Assembly (NCBI GenBank): GCA_964409775.1 | Contig: CAYPEI010000005.1 | Coordinates: forward strand, 136,674-200,673 | Length of the DNA stretch: 64,000 bases | Source: JAHBXL01 sp964409775 | GTDB lineage: Bacteria > Planctomycetota > Phycisphaerae > Phycisphaerales > UBA1924 | Direction of reading: 5' to 3' | Shown here: positions 7,262 to 17,109 of the stretch, in pieces | Numbering within the stretch: the first letter of the stretch is position 1 | How the letters are laid out: each line of letters starts with the position of its first letter | Made by a program: the position numbers and the translations under genes | Notes under the pieces: model-generated | What the model was told of the DNA's origin: nothing | The model's input: only the letters and a program-made list of their open reading frames with translations | Databases searched by the model: none

Positions 7262-10200
7262 ATGCGGAACCTCGGATCTAGTGCACTGGTCATTCTCGCG
7301 TCGATCGCGATCGCCATCTGGGCGATCTACCCGCCCAGCAAGACGCTCCGTCTTGGCAAGGACCTCGCTGGCGGCGCGACGCTTGTCTACGGCGTGGATG
7401 TCAAGCCCGGCGAGACCGACGTCATCGGACGCGTGGTGGAGGTCATCAAGGAGCGGATCGACCCGAACGGTGTGCTCGAGATCTCCGTGGTCGCCGTGGG
7501 GTCGGACCGCATCGAGATCACGATGCCGCTGCCGACCAATGAGGTGAAGACCCTGCGGGCCCTCTTTGAGGAGACGCTGAAGGACAAGGCGTTTGCCGCA
7601 ACGGAGGTCTCCACCGAAGAACTGAACCGCGTGATGGCCCTGGGGGCTGATGCTCGCGCGGTGCAGATCGCGGCGATCGCGGGCGGCGACAAGGTCCGAG
7701 AGGACGCGTTGAATCTCGCGGCCTCGGCGCATGACCAGTTGCGAGAGGCCCGTCGCAAACTCGACGAAGCGCAGGCGGGTGTCGACAGCCTTCGAAAGCT
7801 GATCGATGCACATCTGGCTGGTGGGGGCGCGAAGGACGATCCGCAGTTTGCGCAGTGGGAGTCGGCGCTTCCGCTTGCGCAACAGGCCGTGTCGGCGCAG
7901 ATCGCGGTCGCGGCTCCGCTCGAGATCGACTACGAAGCCAAGCGATCCGCCGCGGCGGCGGGCAGCGTCACGGCGTCGGATGTTCGAAATGCGCTCTCGC
8001 TTTCGAATCGAACCGTACGGCTCAAGGGCAAGGACGGGAAGCCGGTTGAACTCGAAAGTCCGCGGTCGCGCGCGATCCGGACGATCCGCGAGCAGCACCC
8101 CGACGAAAACACCGCCCGCGCGATGGATACGGCGATTGCCGCGTGGAACCGGTACGAGCAGGAACGGCGCACGCTGGATGACCCGGCCGACCTCATCCGC
8201 ATCCTCAAGGGCGCGGGCGTCCTGAGTTTCCGGATCACCATCGGCCCGGGGGAGTACGCCGATGAGCAGGAGGCGAGGAACCAACTCCGCGTTGGTGGTC
8301 CCACGCGGTACCGTTCGGCCGATGCCCGCTGGTTCAAAATCAACAAGATCGAGAGTTGGGTCGACAATGCGGAGGAGTTGACCCGCATCAACGACCCCGG
8401 CGCGGGCCCGGGATACTTCGCCGGAAAGTACCGCGTCGTCGCCGAGTCGTTCCGGGGCGAGTACTACATCCTCTGCTGGGATCGGCGCGGCCTGCGATTG
8501 ACGCAGGACGACGGAGCGTGGACGGTCCGCCAGGCGTTCCAGGGCGCGGATAGTTTCGGTCGCCCCGCCATCGACTTCCGGATGGACCCGCTCGGTGCGT
8601 CAAAACTCGGTTCGCTGACCGAGAAAAATGTCGGCAAGCAGATGGCGGTCCTGCTGGACGACGAGGTCTATACCGCCCCGACGCTCCAGAGTCGTATCTC
8701 CGACTCCGGGCAGATCACCGGCAACTTCTCGCAGACGGAACTCAGTTACATCATCCGCGTGCTGGCCGCGGGCTCGCTCGCGGCGAAACTGACGCCGGAT
8801 CCCATCAGCCAGAACACGCTTGGGCCTCAACTCGGCGCGGACAATCTCCAGCGGGGCCTCTACGCCGGCATCATCTCATTCATCGTGACGGCCGGGTTCA
8901 TGTTCGTGTACTACTTCGGTTGCGGCGTTGTCGCGGTCATCGCGCTCGTGCTCAACTCCCTTCTGATCCTCGGTGCGATGGCTCTCAACCAGGCCGCGTT
9001 TACACTCCCCGGCATCGCCGGCGTGATCCTGACTTTCGGCATGGCCGTCGACGCGAACGTGCTGGTCTACGAACGCATGCGTGAGGAGTTCGGCCGCGGC
9101 GAGGACCTTCGTACCGCGGTGCGGCTCGGCTATGAAAAAGCCCTGTCGGCCATCGTCGACGGCAACGTCACGACGCTGATCGTTTGTGTCGTGCTGGGCT
9201 TCACCGGCACTCCGGAGATCAAGGGCTTCGCCCTCACGCTGGGCATCGGCCTGGTGACCACGCTCTTCGCCCAACTCTTCGTGACGCGATGGATCTTCGC
9301 GGTGCTGGTCGAGAAGGTCCGCCTTCGCCGCATGTCCATGCTCCCCATGGCTGTGCCTGCCGTTCAGCGGGCCTTTGACCTGCACGTGGACTGGATGCGA
9401 GTGCGCGGCTTCTTCTACGCGATCTCGTTCCTCTTCGTAGGACTCGGCGTGCTCTTTGTCGTCGTCGAGAGGACGAACCTGCTTGCCTCCGAGTTCCGGG
9501 GCGGCACATCCGTGACGATTACGACCAAGTCCGAGCACGGCAAGACCTTCACGCTCACCCGTGCGCAGGTTGCCGAGAGGGTGAAGAAGATCGCGAGCGA
9601 TGCTCCAGACCAAAGCCCGCTGCGCGAGATGTCGACTGCTGAAGTCTCGGTGGTGAACCCGCAGGGTGACGGGGTGACCTCGGACACATTCACCATCAAG
9701 ACCCTGCTCACCAACGCCGAGGTTGTTCAGAGTGCGATCATCGGCGCCTTCTCCGACGTGCTGGATGTCCGCGTTCCGGTCAGTTTCGACGGATCTCAGG
9801 AAAACGCGGCTGTGGGGAGCGGCACCCCCGTGTTTGCGCTCGTGGGCAGCACCCTCGGAGAAGCGATTGATCGTCCCTCAGTCACCGATCGAATCCCGAC
9901 GGGGTTCGTCGGCGGTGTGGCCATCGTGCTCGCGGACATCAAGCCGCCGCTGCCGCGGGCGGAGATCGAGTCCCGGCTGCGGCAGACCCGGTCCCGCATG
10001 GAGTTCGCCGACACCACCGGCCGTCAGCAGGCAGTGCAGGTGTTGGCAGGCACGGATGCGGCGGTCGTCACCGCGGTGATCATGGTTCAGGATCCTCGAG
10101 TCGATCACTTCGAGAACGAACCCCTCTGGAACCAGCAGGTCCGCGACCGCGAGTGGCAACTGGTTCGCGCCGGGCTGACCGAGACCCAGACGCTTGCCAG

Positions 10201-10807
10201 CGTGCAGAGCTTTGGTTCGGCGATTGCCGCGACGTTCAGAGCGCAGGCCATCACTGCGTTGCTGATCAGTTCGTTGCTCGTCGTGATCTACATCTGGGTG
10301 CGATTCGGTTCGATCCGCTACGCGATCGCGGCAATGGCCACCACGGCCCACGACTGCCTGGTCGCGGTCGGCATGGTCGGCGCGGCCGCGTGGCTCTATG
10401 AGACCCACCCCGACCTCGCCTCGAAACTGAACCTGCTTCCGTTCAAGATCGACCTGAATGTGATCGCGGCCACCCTGACGATCCTCGGATATTCCTTGAA
10501 CGACACCGTGGTCGTCATGGACCGCGTCCGTGAGAACCGCGGCAAACTCCCCTACGCGAGTCGGGCGGTGATCAATGCGTCCATCAACCAGACGCTGAGC
10601 CGTACCGTGATTACCGGCGGCACGACGCTGGTCTCCTGTATCGTGCTGTACGTGCTCGGCGGCGAGGGTGTGCGCGTATTCGCCTACACCATGACGGTGG
10701 GAATCGTCGTGGGCACGTTCTCGTCGATCGCCGTTGCGTCGCCGCTGGTCTGGTCGCGCAAGACTGACCCGCACGCGGAGCAGGATCCGGCTCTCATCAC
10801 GGCCTGA
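7262..10807 (+). CDS. secDF: Fused protein translocase subunit SecDF
   Basis: A 1,181-residue fusion of SecD and SecF, which use the proton motive force to help pull proteins across the inner membrane. TM1 is at about 9-24. The SecD P1 region holds a large helical, charged insert (about 110-320). The first TM bundle (about 540-690) contains TFGMAVDANVLVYERMREE, with the conserved Asp of the proton path. SecF begins near 717 with a TM and the FRGGTSV motif, and its TM bundle (about 985-1165) carries GYSLNDTVVVMDRVREN. Both halves are complete. The length is well above standalone SecD plus SecF (about 950), mainly because of the periplasmic insertions. It follows yajC by about 100 bp. Confidence 0.95.
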   Translation: MRNLGSSALVILASIAIAIWAIYPPSKTLRLGKDLAGGATLVYGVDVKPGETDVIGRVVEVIKERIDPNGVLEISVVAVGSDRIEITMPLPTNEVKTLRALFEETLKDKAFAATEVSTEELNRVMALGADARAVQIAAIAGGDKVREDALNLAASAHDQLREARRKLDEAQAGVDSLRKLIDAHLAGGGAKDDPQFAQWESALPLAQQAVSAQIAVAAPLEIDYEAKRSAAAAGSVTASDVRNALSLSNRTVRLKGKDGKPVELESPRSRAIRTIREQHPDENTARAMDTAIAAWNRYEQERRTLDDPADLIRILKGAGVLSFRITIGPGEYADEQEARNQLRVGGPTRYRSADARWFKINKIESWVDNAEELTRINDPGAGPGYFAGKYRVVAESFRGEYYILCWDRRGLRLTQDDGAWTVRQAFQGADSFGRPAIDFRMDPLGASKLGSLTEKNVGKQMAVLLDDEVYTAPTLQSRISDSGQITGNFSQTELSYIIRVLAAGSLAAKLTPDPISQNTLGPQLGADNLQRGLYAGIISFIVTAGFMFVYYFGCGVVAVIALVLNSLLILGAMALNQAAFTLPGIAGVILTFGMAVDANVLVYERMREEFGRGEDLRTAVRLGYEKALSAIVDGNVTTLIVCVVLGFTGTPEIKGFALTLGIGLVTTLFAQLFVTRWIFAVLVEKVRLRRMSMLPMAVPAVQRAFDLHVDWMRVRGFFYAISFLFVGLGVLFVVVERTNLLASEFRGGTSVTITTKSEHGKTFTLTRAQVAERVKKIASDAPDQSPLREMSTAEVSVVNPQGDGVTSDTFTIKTLLTNAEVVQSAIIGAFSDVLDVRVPVSFDGSQENAAVGSGTPVFALVGSTLGEAIDRPSVTDRIPTGFVGGVAIVLADIKPPLPRAEIESRLRQTRSRMEFADTTGRQQAVQVLAGTDAAVVTAVIMVQDPRVDHFENEPLWNQQVRDREWQLVRAGLTETQTLASVQSFGSAIAATFRAQAITALLISSLLVVIYIWVRFGSIRYAIAAMATTAHDCLVAVGMVGAAAWLYETHPDLASKLNLLPFKIDLNVIAATLTILGYSLNDTVVVMDRVRENRGKLPYASRAVINASINQTLSRTVITGGTTLVSCIVLYVLGGEGVRVFAYTMTVGIVVGTFSSIAVASPLVWSRKTDPHAEQDPALITA

Positions 10808-10834
10808 ACAAGCCGGCCGGGAAGGATGTGAGGG

Positions 10835-11542
10835 ATGGGAGACTCCACCACTCGGGCCTTTGCGTTGCTGGGTCTGGTTGTCGTCGTGTGGGTCTTCGCG
10901 TATTGGCTCTACGAGCCGGCTTCCCAGCGACACGTGTTACTCGACGAACGACCAATCCGCGATGTCGAGCCTCCCGCCCCGGCGCTTCCGGAGCCGCGGT
11001 CGCTACCCCCGGTCCCCGGCCGCGAATCTGTCGAGGAGCCGGAGCCCCGCATCGAGCCGGCGCCGACGCCCGGTCCGGACGAGATGCTCATCCCCCCTCA
11101 GTTCGATGACTACACGGTTCGGCGGGGTGAGACGCTGCAGGATATCGCCCGACGTGTGTATGGTGATCCAGCGAGGTGGACCGCCATCGCCCGCGCCAAT
11201 CCTCTGCTCACTCCGAACAAACTCAAGCCCGGCGTGACGGTGATCCGGCTCCCGCGCGATCCCGACAACATCCAGGGGAAAGTCGTTCGACGCGAGCCGG
11301 TGACACCAAGGCCCCCCGAAGCCGCGCCGCCGCCACCGGCATCGCCGGCACCTGCAACGGGAGGCTGGCGAACCTACACCGTTCAGGAGAGCGACACCCT
11401 CTGGGGAATCGCCAAGAAACTCTACGGCCGTCCCTCGTTGTCCAATCTCATCGCCGAGGCGAACACGGATGTCCTTCCGGATCCCGATCGCCTCCGAGCC
11501 GGCATTACGCTGAAGATCCCTCCAGCACCGCCCTCCGACTGA
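10835..11542 (+). CDS. Membrane-anchored protein with two LysM domains
   Basis: A 235-residue protein. An N-terminal TM (about 8-24) is not followed by a cleavage motif and probably acts as an anchor. Next comes a Pro/Glu-rich spacer (40-88), then LysM 1 (about 92-139, YTVRRGETLQDIARRVYGD), a second Pro-rich linker (145-175), and LysM 2 (about 178-231, YTVQESDTLWGIAKKLYGR). LysM modules bind the glycan strands of peptidoglycan. No hydrolase domain is attached, so a structural or scaffold role in the periplasm is likely. The Shine-Dalgarno GGAAGGA lies before ATG 10835. It is 27 bp downstream of secDF. Confidence 0.85.
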   Translation: MGDSTTRAFALLGLVVVVWVFAYWLYEPASQRHVLLDERPIRDVEPPAPALPEPRSLPPVPGRESVEEPEPRIEPAPTPGPDEMLIPPQFDDYTVRRGETLQDIARRVYGDPARWTAIARANPLLTPNKLKPGVTVIRLPRDPDNIQGKVVRREPVTPRPPEAAPPPPASPAPATGGWRTYTVQESDTLWGIAKKLYGRPSLSNLIAEANTDVLPDPDRLRAGITLKIPPAPPSD

Positions 11543-11664
11543 GCCGGTCGCCCGTGGATCTCGGTTGGGCGGTCGCCCGGCTGCATGGTTCAAACGGACC
11601 TGATGGGCTCTGCTCCGAGCACCGGACTTTCGCGACGGGTGCCGATCGCCGATCAAAAAGCACC

Positions 11665-11670
11665 TACACT
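11665..11670 (+). promoter_or_regulatory. Candidate -10 box for UDP-glucuronate decarboxylase gene
   Basis: TACACT lies 39 nt before GTG 11710 in a 167-bp gap. Unlike the leaderless cases, a leader with GGGAGA precedes the start. No convincing -35 was found. Confidence 0.3.
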
Positions 11671-11709
11671 GCGGCCCAGACCGCACCCAGTCCATGAGGG
11701 AGACCATCC

Positions 11710-12684
11710 GTGGCGACGAGCAAGCGAATCCTGGTGACCGGCGGGGCCGGCTTCCTCGGCTCCCACCTGTGCGACCGGCTGGTCGGCCAGGGGCACGACG
11801 TCATCTGCGTCGATAACTTCTTCACCAGCCAGAAGGTCAACATCGCGCACCTGCTGGGCAAGCCGAACTTCGAGTTCATTCGCCACGATGTGACGCACCC
11901 GCTCTGGCTCGAGGTTGACGAGATCTACAACGCCGCCTGCCCGGCAGCGCCGGGGCACTACCAGTACAACCCGATCAAGACGATGAAGACCTCCGTCATG
12001 GGGGCGATCAACATGCTCGGCATGGCCAAGCGGTGCCGCGCGAAGATCCTTCAGTTCTCGACCAGCGAGGTCTACGGCGACCCCGAGGTGCACCCGCAGC
12101 CCGAGTCTTATCGCGGCAGCGTCAACCCCATCGGCCTGCGTGCGTGCTACGACGAGGGCAAGCGCGCCGCCGAGACGCTCTTTTTCGATTACCACCGCTC
12201 CAACAGGGTGAACATCCGCGTCGTGCGCATCTTCAACACCTACGGCCCGAGGATGCATCCCTACGACGGCCGGGTGGTGAGCAACTTCATCCGGCAGGCG
12301 CTCGGCGGTCACGACATCACGATCTACGGCGACGGCAGCCAGTCGCGGTCGTTCTGCTTTGTTTCGGACCTGGTCGAGGTCATCAACCGCATGATGAACG
12401 GGCCCGACGACTTCATCGGCCCGGTGAACATCGGCAACCCGGTCGAGTTCACGATGCTCGAACTGGCCCAGCAGGTGATCGAACTCTCCGGCTCCAAGTC
12501 GAAGATCATCCACAAGCCCCTGCCCGCCGATGACCCCACCCAGCGTCAGCCCGACATCACCCTCGCAAAGAAGCACCTCGGCTGGGAGCCGACCGTGCCG
12601 CTGCGGGAAGGTCTCAAGAAGACCATCGAGTGGTTCAGGTCGATCGATCTGACCCAGTACCGCGCGCCCACGCCCAACTACTGA
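11710..12684 (+). CDS. uxs: UDP-glucuronate decarboxylase (UDP-xylose synthase)
   Basis: A 324-residue extended short-chain dehydrogenase that converts UDP-glucuronate to UDP-xylose using bound NAD. The Rossmann motif is TGGAGFLGSHLCDRL (10-24), and VDNFF follows at the end of the next strand. NAACPAAPGHYQYNPIKT matches the substrate-loop signature of this family. SEVYGDPEVHPQ and CYDEGKRAAETL give the Ser/Tyr/Lys catalytic set (YxxxK), and RIFNTYGPRM follows. GTG 11710 is preceded by GGGAGA with good spacing. It would supply UDP-xylose or an intermediate for envelope polysaccharides. It is convergent with dcu. Confidence 0.9.
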   Translation: MATSKRILVTGGAGFLGSHLCDRLVGQGHDVICVDNFFTSQKVNIAHLLGKPNFEFIRHDVTHPLWLEVDEIYNAACPAAPGHYQYNPIKTMKTSVMGAINMLGMAKRCRAKILQFSTSEVYGDPEVHPQPESYRGSVNPIGLRACYDEGKRAAETLFFDYHRSNRVNIRVVRIFNTYGPRMHPYDGRVVSNFIRQALGGHDITIYGDGSQSRSFCFVSDLVEVINRMMNGPDDFIGPVNIGNPVEFTMLELAQQVIELSGSKSKIIHKPLPADDPTQRQPDITLAKKHLGWEPTVPLREGLKKTIEWFRSIDLTQYRAPTPNY

Positions 12685-12727
12685 TCGTCACGGGCTTGAG
12701 CGCATGGGTTTGAAGCGGTGACCGACA

Positions 12728-14053
12728 TCACGCGACGAATCGCGCGAGCACCAGTCCGATGAGCACCGATGCGCCGACTCCGACGAATCCCGCTCGCATG
12801 AATGAGTGGTTCAGGACGTACTTCCCGACCCGCGTGGTGCCTGTCTGATCGAAGGAAATCGCGGCGACAACCGTTCCGTAGGTGGGGAGGAAGAAGTCTC
12901 CGTTCACCGCGGGGAACAGGGCGATCAGCGTGGCCGGCGACAGGCCCAGCGCCAGTCCGACCGGCATGAGCGAGACAGTGGTTGCGGCCTGGCTGAACAT
13001 CAACGCCGACAGCACAAAGAGCGCGCCCGCGAACAGCAGGGGATAGGCCTTCACGGCGTCGCTGATCGCCCCGATGATGACCTCCTTGTTCCCTTCAAAG
13101 AAGCACGTGGCCAGCCAGCCGATGCCCAGAATCGAGATCACGGCGACGACTCCGGCCCTGGCGATCGAGCCGGTGACGGCCTTGTCAGGCTTGGCACCGA
13201 ACACGAGGGAGTTCAGCGCGGCCACGCTCAGCATGACCAGGCCGATCGCCGCGGGCATGCCCAGTCGGGTCAGTTCCTCGTGCTCGCCGGCAGGAAACTG
13301 CGGCCTCAACTGCGGGAACAGCCCGAACGCGACGACCGCGAGCGCTGCGCCGATGAACAGCAGCACCGATCCGCGTGCGCGGGTGAGTTCCGCGCCCTCC
13401 AGTTTGCGCGTTTCGGGCGGCGGTTGGACCTTGCCCTCCTTCAGCCGCTGCTGATACACCGGGTCATCGGCCAACTCCGGACCCATCTTCCAGACCGAGA
13501 TCGCCGCGATGATGGTCCCCAGCAGCGTGGAAGGGATGCAGACCATGAGGATGTGCTGCAGCGAGATCCCCTTTGGCGAGAGAAAGCCCAGCAACGCGAC
13601 GGTCGCGGCGGTGATCGGGCTTGCGGTGATCGCCAGGTGCGCTCCGATCACCGAGACTGTCAGTGGCCGCTCGGGACGGACACCCGCCTTGCGAGACACC
13701 TCCGCAATGACAGGCAGGAGTGCGTAGACGATGTGTGCCGTGCCGGCGAACAGGGTGAAGATGTAGGTCACCAGCGGAGCCACGATCGTGACCGCCTTCG
13801 GTTGCGCGCGGAGCACCCGTTCCGCCACGGTCACCAGGTAATCGAGCCCTCCCGCGGCCTGCATGGTCGCCGCGGCGGTGACCACGGCGATGATCATGCC
13901 GAGCACGACAACCGGCGGACCCGCAGGGGCCAGGCCGAATGCGAACACCATGATCAGCAGACCCAGCGCTGAGACCGTTCCCAGCGAGATCCCGCCAAGT
14001 CGGGAACCAACGACGATGCAGGCAAGCAGCAGGAGCAGTTCGACCCAGATCAT
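12728..14053 (-). CDS. Anaerobic C4-dicarboxylate transporter (Dcu family)
   Basis: A 441-residue inner-membrane carrier with about 11-12 hydrophobic segments. The N-terminus (MIWVELLLLLACIVVGSRLGGISLG) and the blocks TAHIVYALLPVIAEVSRKAGVRPERPL and GAHLAITASPITAATVALLGFLS match DcuA/DcuB. The family exchanges aspartate, malate or fumarate for succinate, mainly for fumarate respiration or ammonium acquisition from aspartate. Its ATG overlaps the TGA of aspA (14050-14053), so the two are translationally coupled. DcuA and DcuB cannot be told apart by eye. The aspA context favours aspartate uptake coupled to export of fumarate or succinate. Confidence 0.88.
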   Translation of the reverse strand: MIWVELLLLLACIVVGSRLGGISLGTVSALGLLIMVFAFGLAPAGPPVVVLGMIIAVVTAAATMQAAGGLDYLVTVAERVLRAQPKAVTIVAPLVTYIFTLFAGTAHIVYALLPVIAEVSRKAGVRPERPLTVSVIGAHLAITASPITAATVALLGFLSPKGISLQHILMVCIPSTLLGTIIAAISVWKMGPELADDPVYQQRLKEGKVQPPPETRKLEGAELTRARGSVLLFIGAALAVVAFGLFPQLRPQFPAGEHEELTRLGMPAAIGLVMLSVAALNSLVFGAKPDKAVTGSIARAGVVAVISILGIGWLATCFFEGNKEVIIGAISDAVKAYPLLFAGALFVLSALMFSQAATTVSLMPVGLALGLSPATLIALFPAVNGDFFLPTYGTVVAAISFDQTGTTRVGKYVLNHSFMRAGFVGVGASVLIGLVLARFVA

Positions 14054-15513
14054 GACTTGCTCTTTCTCCGTCGCGGTGCTCCGCGCGAGGCCGCGCCGGT
14101 CATGGCCTGCGGATCGAGAATCTTCGCGATCTGTGAATCTGTCAGCAGTCGCTTCTCCCGCACCAGTTCGACGATTCCCCGACCGGTTCTCATCGCCTCG
14201 GCCGCGAGTTCGGTGGACTTGTCATAGCCGATGTGCGGGTTGAGCGCGGTGACCACGCCGATCGAGCGGTCCACGAACTGTCTGCACGCTTCGGCGTTCG
14301 CTTTGATACCGTCGATGCAGTGCACGCGCAGCGTGCGGGCAGCATTCTCCATCAGCGTCTGCCCCTCAAGCAGGCAAGCGGCGATCACGGGTTCCATCAC
14401 ATTCAGTTGCAACTGGCCGGCCTCCGCGGCGAAGACGACGGCGAGGTCATTGCCGATCACGCGGAAGCAGACCTGGTTGACGACTTCCGGTATGACCGGG
14501 TTGACCTTGCCGGGCATGATGGAGGAGCCGGGCTGCTTCGCAGGCAGGAAGATCTCCTGGAGCCCGGCTCGCGGGCCGGAGGCGAGCAGCCGGAGGTCGT
14601 TGCAGACCTTCGAGAGTTTGATCGCCAGTGATCGCAGGGCCGACGAATACAGCACGAAGGCCTGTGTGTCCTGCGTAGCCTCGACAAGGTCATCGGCAAG
14701 GCGGATCGGCCGGCCTGTGATCTTCGCCAGGTGCCTGGTGCATGCACGGGCATAGCCGCGGGGCGCATTGAGCCCTGTGCCGATCGCCGTGGCGCCCATG
14801 TTGATCTCGCAGAGAGCGCTCTCGACGCGCACGAGCACGTCGACCTCCTGCTCGATTGTCCTCGCAAACGCCTCGAACTCCTGCCCCAGCGTCATCGGCA
14901 CCGCGTCCTGCAACTGCGTGCGGCCCATTTTGAGGATGTTGCGGAAGTCGCGGGCACGCCTGCGGAACGATGCCACAAGCGCCCCGAGTTCCTTCAACAA
15001 GGTCTCGTTGCCGAGGAGCAAAGCCACGTGCAGCGAGGACGGGTATGCGTCGTTGGTTGATTGAGACAGATTGACGTGGTCATGCGGGTCGCAGTGTTTG
15101 TACTCGCCCTTGCGGCGGCCCATGTGCTCGAGCGCGCGGTTGGCGATGACCTCGTTCGCGTTCATGTTCGTCGACGTACCCGCTCCCCCCTGGAAGACAT
15201 CCACGGGGAACTGGTCGTGCAGTTTGCCATCCATCAGGTCGCGGCACGCCGCCTCGATGGCACGCAGCACGCCGGGCTTCAGTTCTCCCACGTCGCGATT
15301 GGCACGGGCCGCCGCGAGTTTGACCATTGCAAGCCCACGGATCACTTGTGGATAGTGCGAGACGGGCACTCCCGAAATCCGGAAGTTCTCGAGCGCACGG
15401 AGCGTTTGCACTCCGTAGTACGCGCTCGCCGGAACGCGCTTTTCTCCGATCAGATCGTGCTCGATGCGAAAGCCGCCGGATCTGCCGCGGCGCGAGGCGT
15501 TTCTCTTGGCCAT
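14050..15513 (-). CDS. aspA: Aspartate ammonia-lyase
   Basis: A 487-residue member of the aspartase/fumarase superfamily; it converts L-aspartate to fumarate plus ammonia. The signature GSSIMPGKVNPV (about 328-339) contains the catalytic Ser loop. TSTNMNANEV and SQSTNDAYPSSLH are the other two conserved active-site blocks. GRTQLQDAVPMTLGQEF is also present. These fit aspartase better than fumarase, and the coupled Dcu gene agrees. ATG 15513 (MAKRNASRRG) has CAGGGGAA upstream. The frame continues to 15729 but that part is not family-like. The C-terminus is basic (RRRKSKS). Confidence 0.9.
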   Translation of the reverse strand: MAKRNASRRGRSGGFRIEHDLIGEKRVPASAYYGVQTLRALENFRISGVPVSHYPQVIRGLAMVKLAAARANRDVGELKPGVLRAIEAACRDLMDGKLHDQFPVDVFQGGAGTSTNMNANEVIANRALEHMGRRKGEYKHCDPHDHVNLSQSTNDAYPSSLHVALLLGNETLLKELGALVASFRRRARDFRNILKMGRTQLQDAVPMTLGQEFEAFARTIEQEVDVLVRVESALCEINMGATAIGTGLNAPRGYARACTRHLAKITGRPIRLADDLVEATQDTQAFVLYSSALRSLAIKLSKVCNDLRLLASGPRAGLQEIFLPAKQPGSSIMPGKVNPVIPEVVNQVCFRVIGNDLAVVFAAEAGQLQLNVMEPVIAACLLEGQTLMENAARTLRVHCIDGIKANAEACRQFVDRSIGVVTALNPHIGYDKSTELAAEAMRTGRGIVELVREKRLLTDSQIAKILDPQAMTGAASRGAPRRRKSKS

Positions 15514-15729
15514 TGGTTGTATTCCCCTGCTCGGGCGCGCCCAGCGGGCCCGTGAATGCGAGTTCAAGTCTCTGCCTGTACCGCACAATGACGGTTCGAA
15601 AGACGATTTGTGCACACGGTAACAGGCTTTGGTACCATTCCGCAAGCGCCGATTGTGGATGCCGACGTGGACAAAGGAGACCGAGTGTGTTGTTGCGGTT
15701 TCGTGCACACTTGAGAGGGGATCCTTCAC
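15514..15729. promoter_or_regulatory. Divergent control region between aspA-dcu and porin-asparaginase
   Basis: This 216-bp gap separates two divergent transcription units of related function. The octamer GTGCACAC occurs twice (15610-15617 and 15703-15710), and GTGTG at 15686-15690 faces the second copy as an inverted repeat. GAGAGGGG before ATG 15730 is a Shine-Dalgarno for the porin. No clean -35/-10 pair was found in either direction. The repeated octamer is a candidate regulator site only. Confidence 0.35.
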
Positions 15730-17109
15730 ATGCGGTGTAAGCAGTCACCAATGCAGCAAGAAGCCCTGGCGATGATGCGATTGGGCGTCGGAGTGCTGGC
15801 GATTTCGACGTCCTGGTGCGCAGCGCAGAGTTCGAGCGGTTCGTCCGCGGCAGCGCAGCCTCCCGCATCAGAGGCCGCTCCGGCTGACACCGAGCCGAAC
15901 GCGTCTGGAGAGTCAGCCGATGGCCAGGGCGCGCCGCCCGCGGGGCACCCGTCTGCAGTTTCCGTCGGTGGCACCGAGTACAAAGTGCCGGACCGGATCG
16001 GGCTGTTCCCGTGGAGTCCGCTGAACTGGATCGACAAGCCCGTCAGCGACGCGGAGGATTGGCTCAGCGAGAAGGCAAGGCTCGACCTTGGCTTCAGGCT
16101 TGCGTGGTTTTTCCAGCAGGCCTCCGGCGGACCCGGCGAGCGTACAGCCGCGGCACAGGACTACCGCATCTACGGCACGTTTCATGCCTTCAACTTCGAG
16201 GAAGACAAGAAGGGCTGGGCAGGGAACGTCTACTTCCGTGCCGAATACCGTGACAAGATGTTCACGGACATCACTCCGTACGAACTGAACACGCAGATCG
16301 GCACGCTCTTTACGACATCCTACGGTCAGGATGAGCACGATTTCGCGATGGTGCAGCTGTACTACGAGCAGTTCCTGTTCGACGGCGCCTTCCGCCTCCG
16401 AGTCGGCAAACTCGACCCGGACGACTACTTCAATCTCGGTCGATTCGCGGACGATTACCGCTACTTCGACAACACGCTCTTCTCGGCATTTCCTGCGTCG
16501 AATCACCCCAGCGGCGGGCTTGGGTGGAACGGCCAGTGGTACATCTCGCCCGAATGGACCATCACCGCCGGCATGACCGATGTCCGCGGCCGCAAAGCGT
16601 GGCCCGGATGGGAAACCGTCAACGAGGGCAGGTTCATCTCCGCGGTCGATGTCACGTTCTCTCCCAAAGTCCCTGGGCTCGGGCAGGGCAACTACCGCAT
16701 CGGCTTTGAGCACCGCGACGCTTTCCCGGATGAGAACCGCCCGCAGGACAACTCGTTCTACTTCAACATCGATCAGGAGATCGCCAAGGACATCGCTCCG
16801 TTCCTGCGGTTTGGATACGGCACGGGCAACTCGACAGGGGTTGAGTTCGCCGTCTCCATAGGGCTCGGGATCGACAACTGCTTCAATCGGCCCGGAGATG
16901 CTTTTGGCGTCGGTATCGGCTTCGACACGCCCCCCGACGACGCGGACACCGAACGCGACATCGAGTACGCCGCGGAGGTGTTCTACCGCTTTCAACTCAC
17001 GAGGGCCATGCAGTTCACCGTCGGACAGCAGGTGATCATTCAGCCGGTCAATGCGCCGGAAGACGACTTGGTCGGCGTCTTTGAGTTGCGGCTCGTGATC
17101 GACTTCTGA
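15730..17109 (+). CDS. OprB-like carbohydrate-selective porin
   Basis: A 459-residue outer-membrane beta-barrel protein. A signal peptide (hydrophobic core LGVGVLAISTSWCAA) is followed by a Ser/Ala/Pro-rich stretch (about 34-75) and then barrel sequence with alternating aromatic strands. YGTFHAFNF, NVYFRAEY, FRLRVGKLDPDDYFN and WYISPEWTITAGMTD resemble the OprB family. The protein ends in LRLVIDF, with the terminal Phe typical of BAM substrates. The family passes sugars, but here the neighbour is an asparaginase, so amino-acid or amide passage is an inference. ATG 15730 has the best Shine-Dalgarno; ATG 15772 would give a more usual signal length. Confidence 0.8.
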   Translation: MRCKQSPMQQEALAMMRLGVGVLAISTSWCAAQSSSGSSAAAQPPASEAAPADTEPNASGESADGQGAPPAGHPSAVSVGGTEYKVPDRIGLFPWSPLNWIDKPVSDAEDWLSEKARLDLGFRLAWFFQQASGGPGERTAAAQDYRIYGTFHAFNFEEDKKGWAGNVYFRAEYRDKMFTDITPYELNTQIGTLFTTSYGQDEHDFAMVQLYYEQFLFDGAFRLRVGKLDPDDYFNLGRFADDYRYFDNTLFSAFPASNHPSGGLGWNGQWYISPEWTITAGMTDVRGRKAWPGWETVNEGRFISAVDVTFSPKVPGLGQGNYRIGFEHRDAFPDENRPQDNSFYFNIDQEIAKDIAPFLRFGYGTGNSTGVEFAVSIGLGIDNCFNRPGDAFGVGIGFDTPPDDADTERDIEYAAEVFYRFQLTRAMQFTVGQQVIIQPVNAPEDDLVGVFELRLVIDF

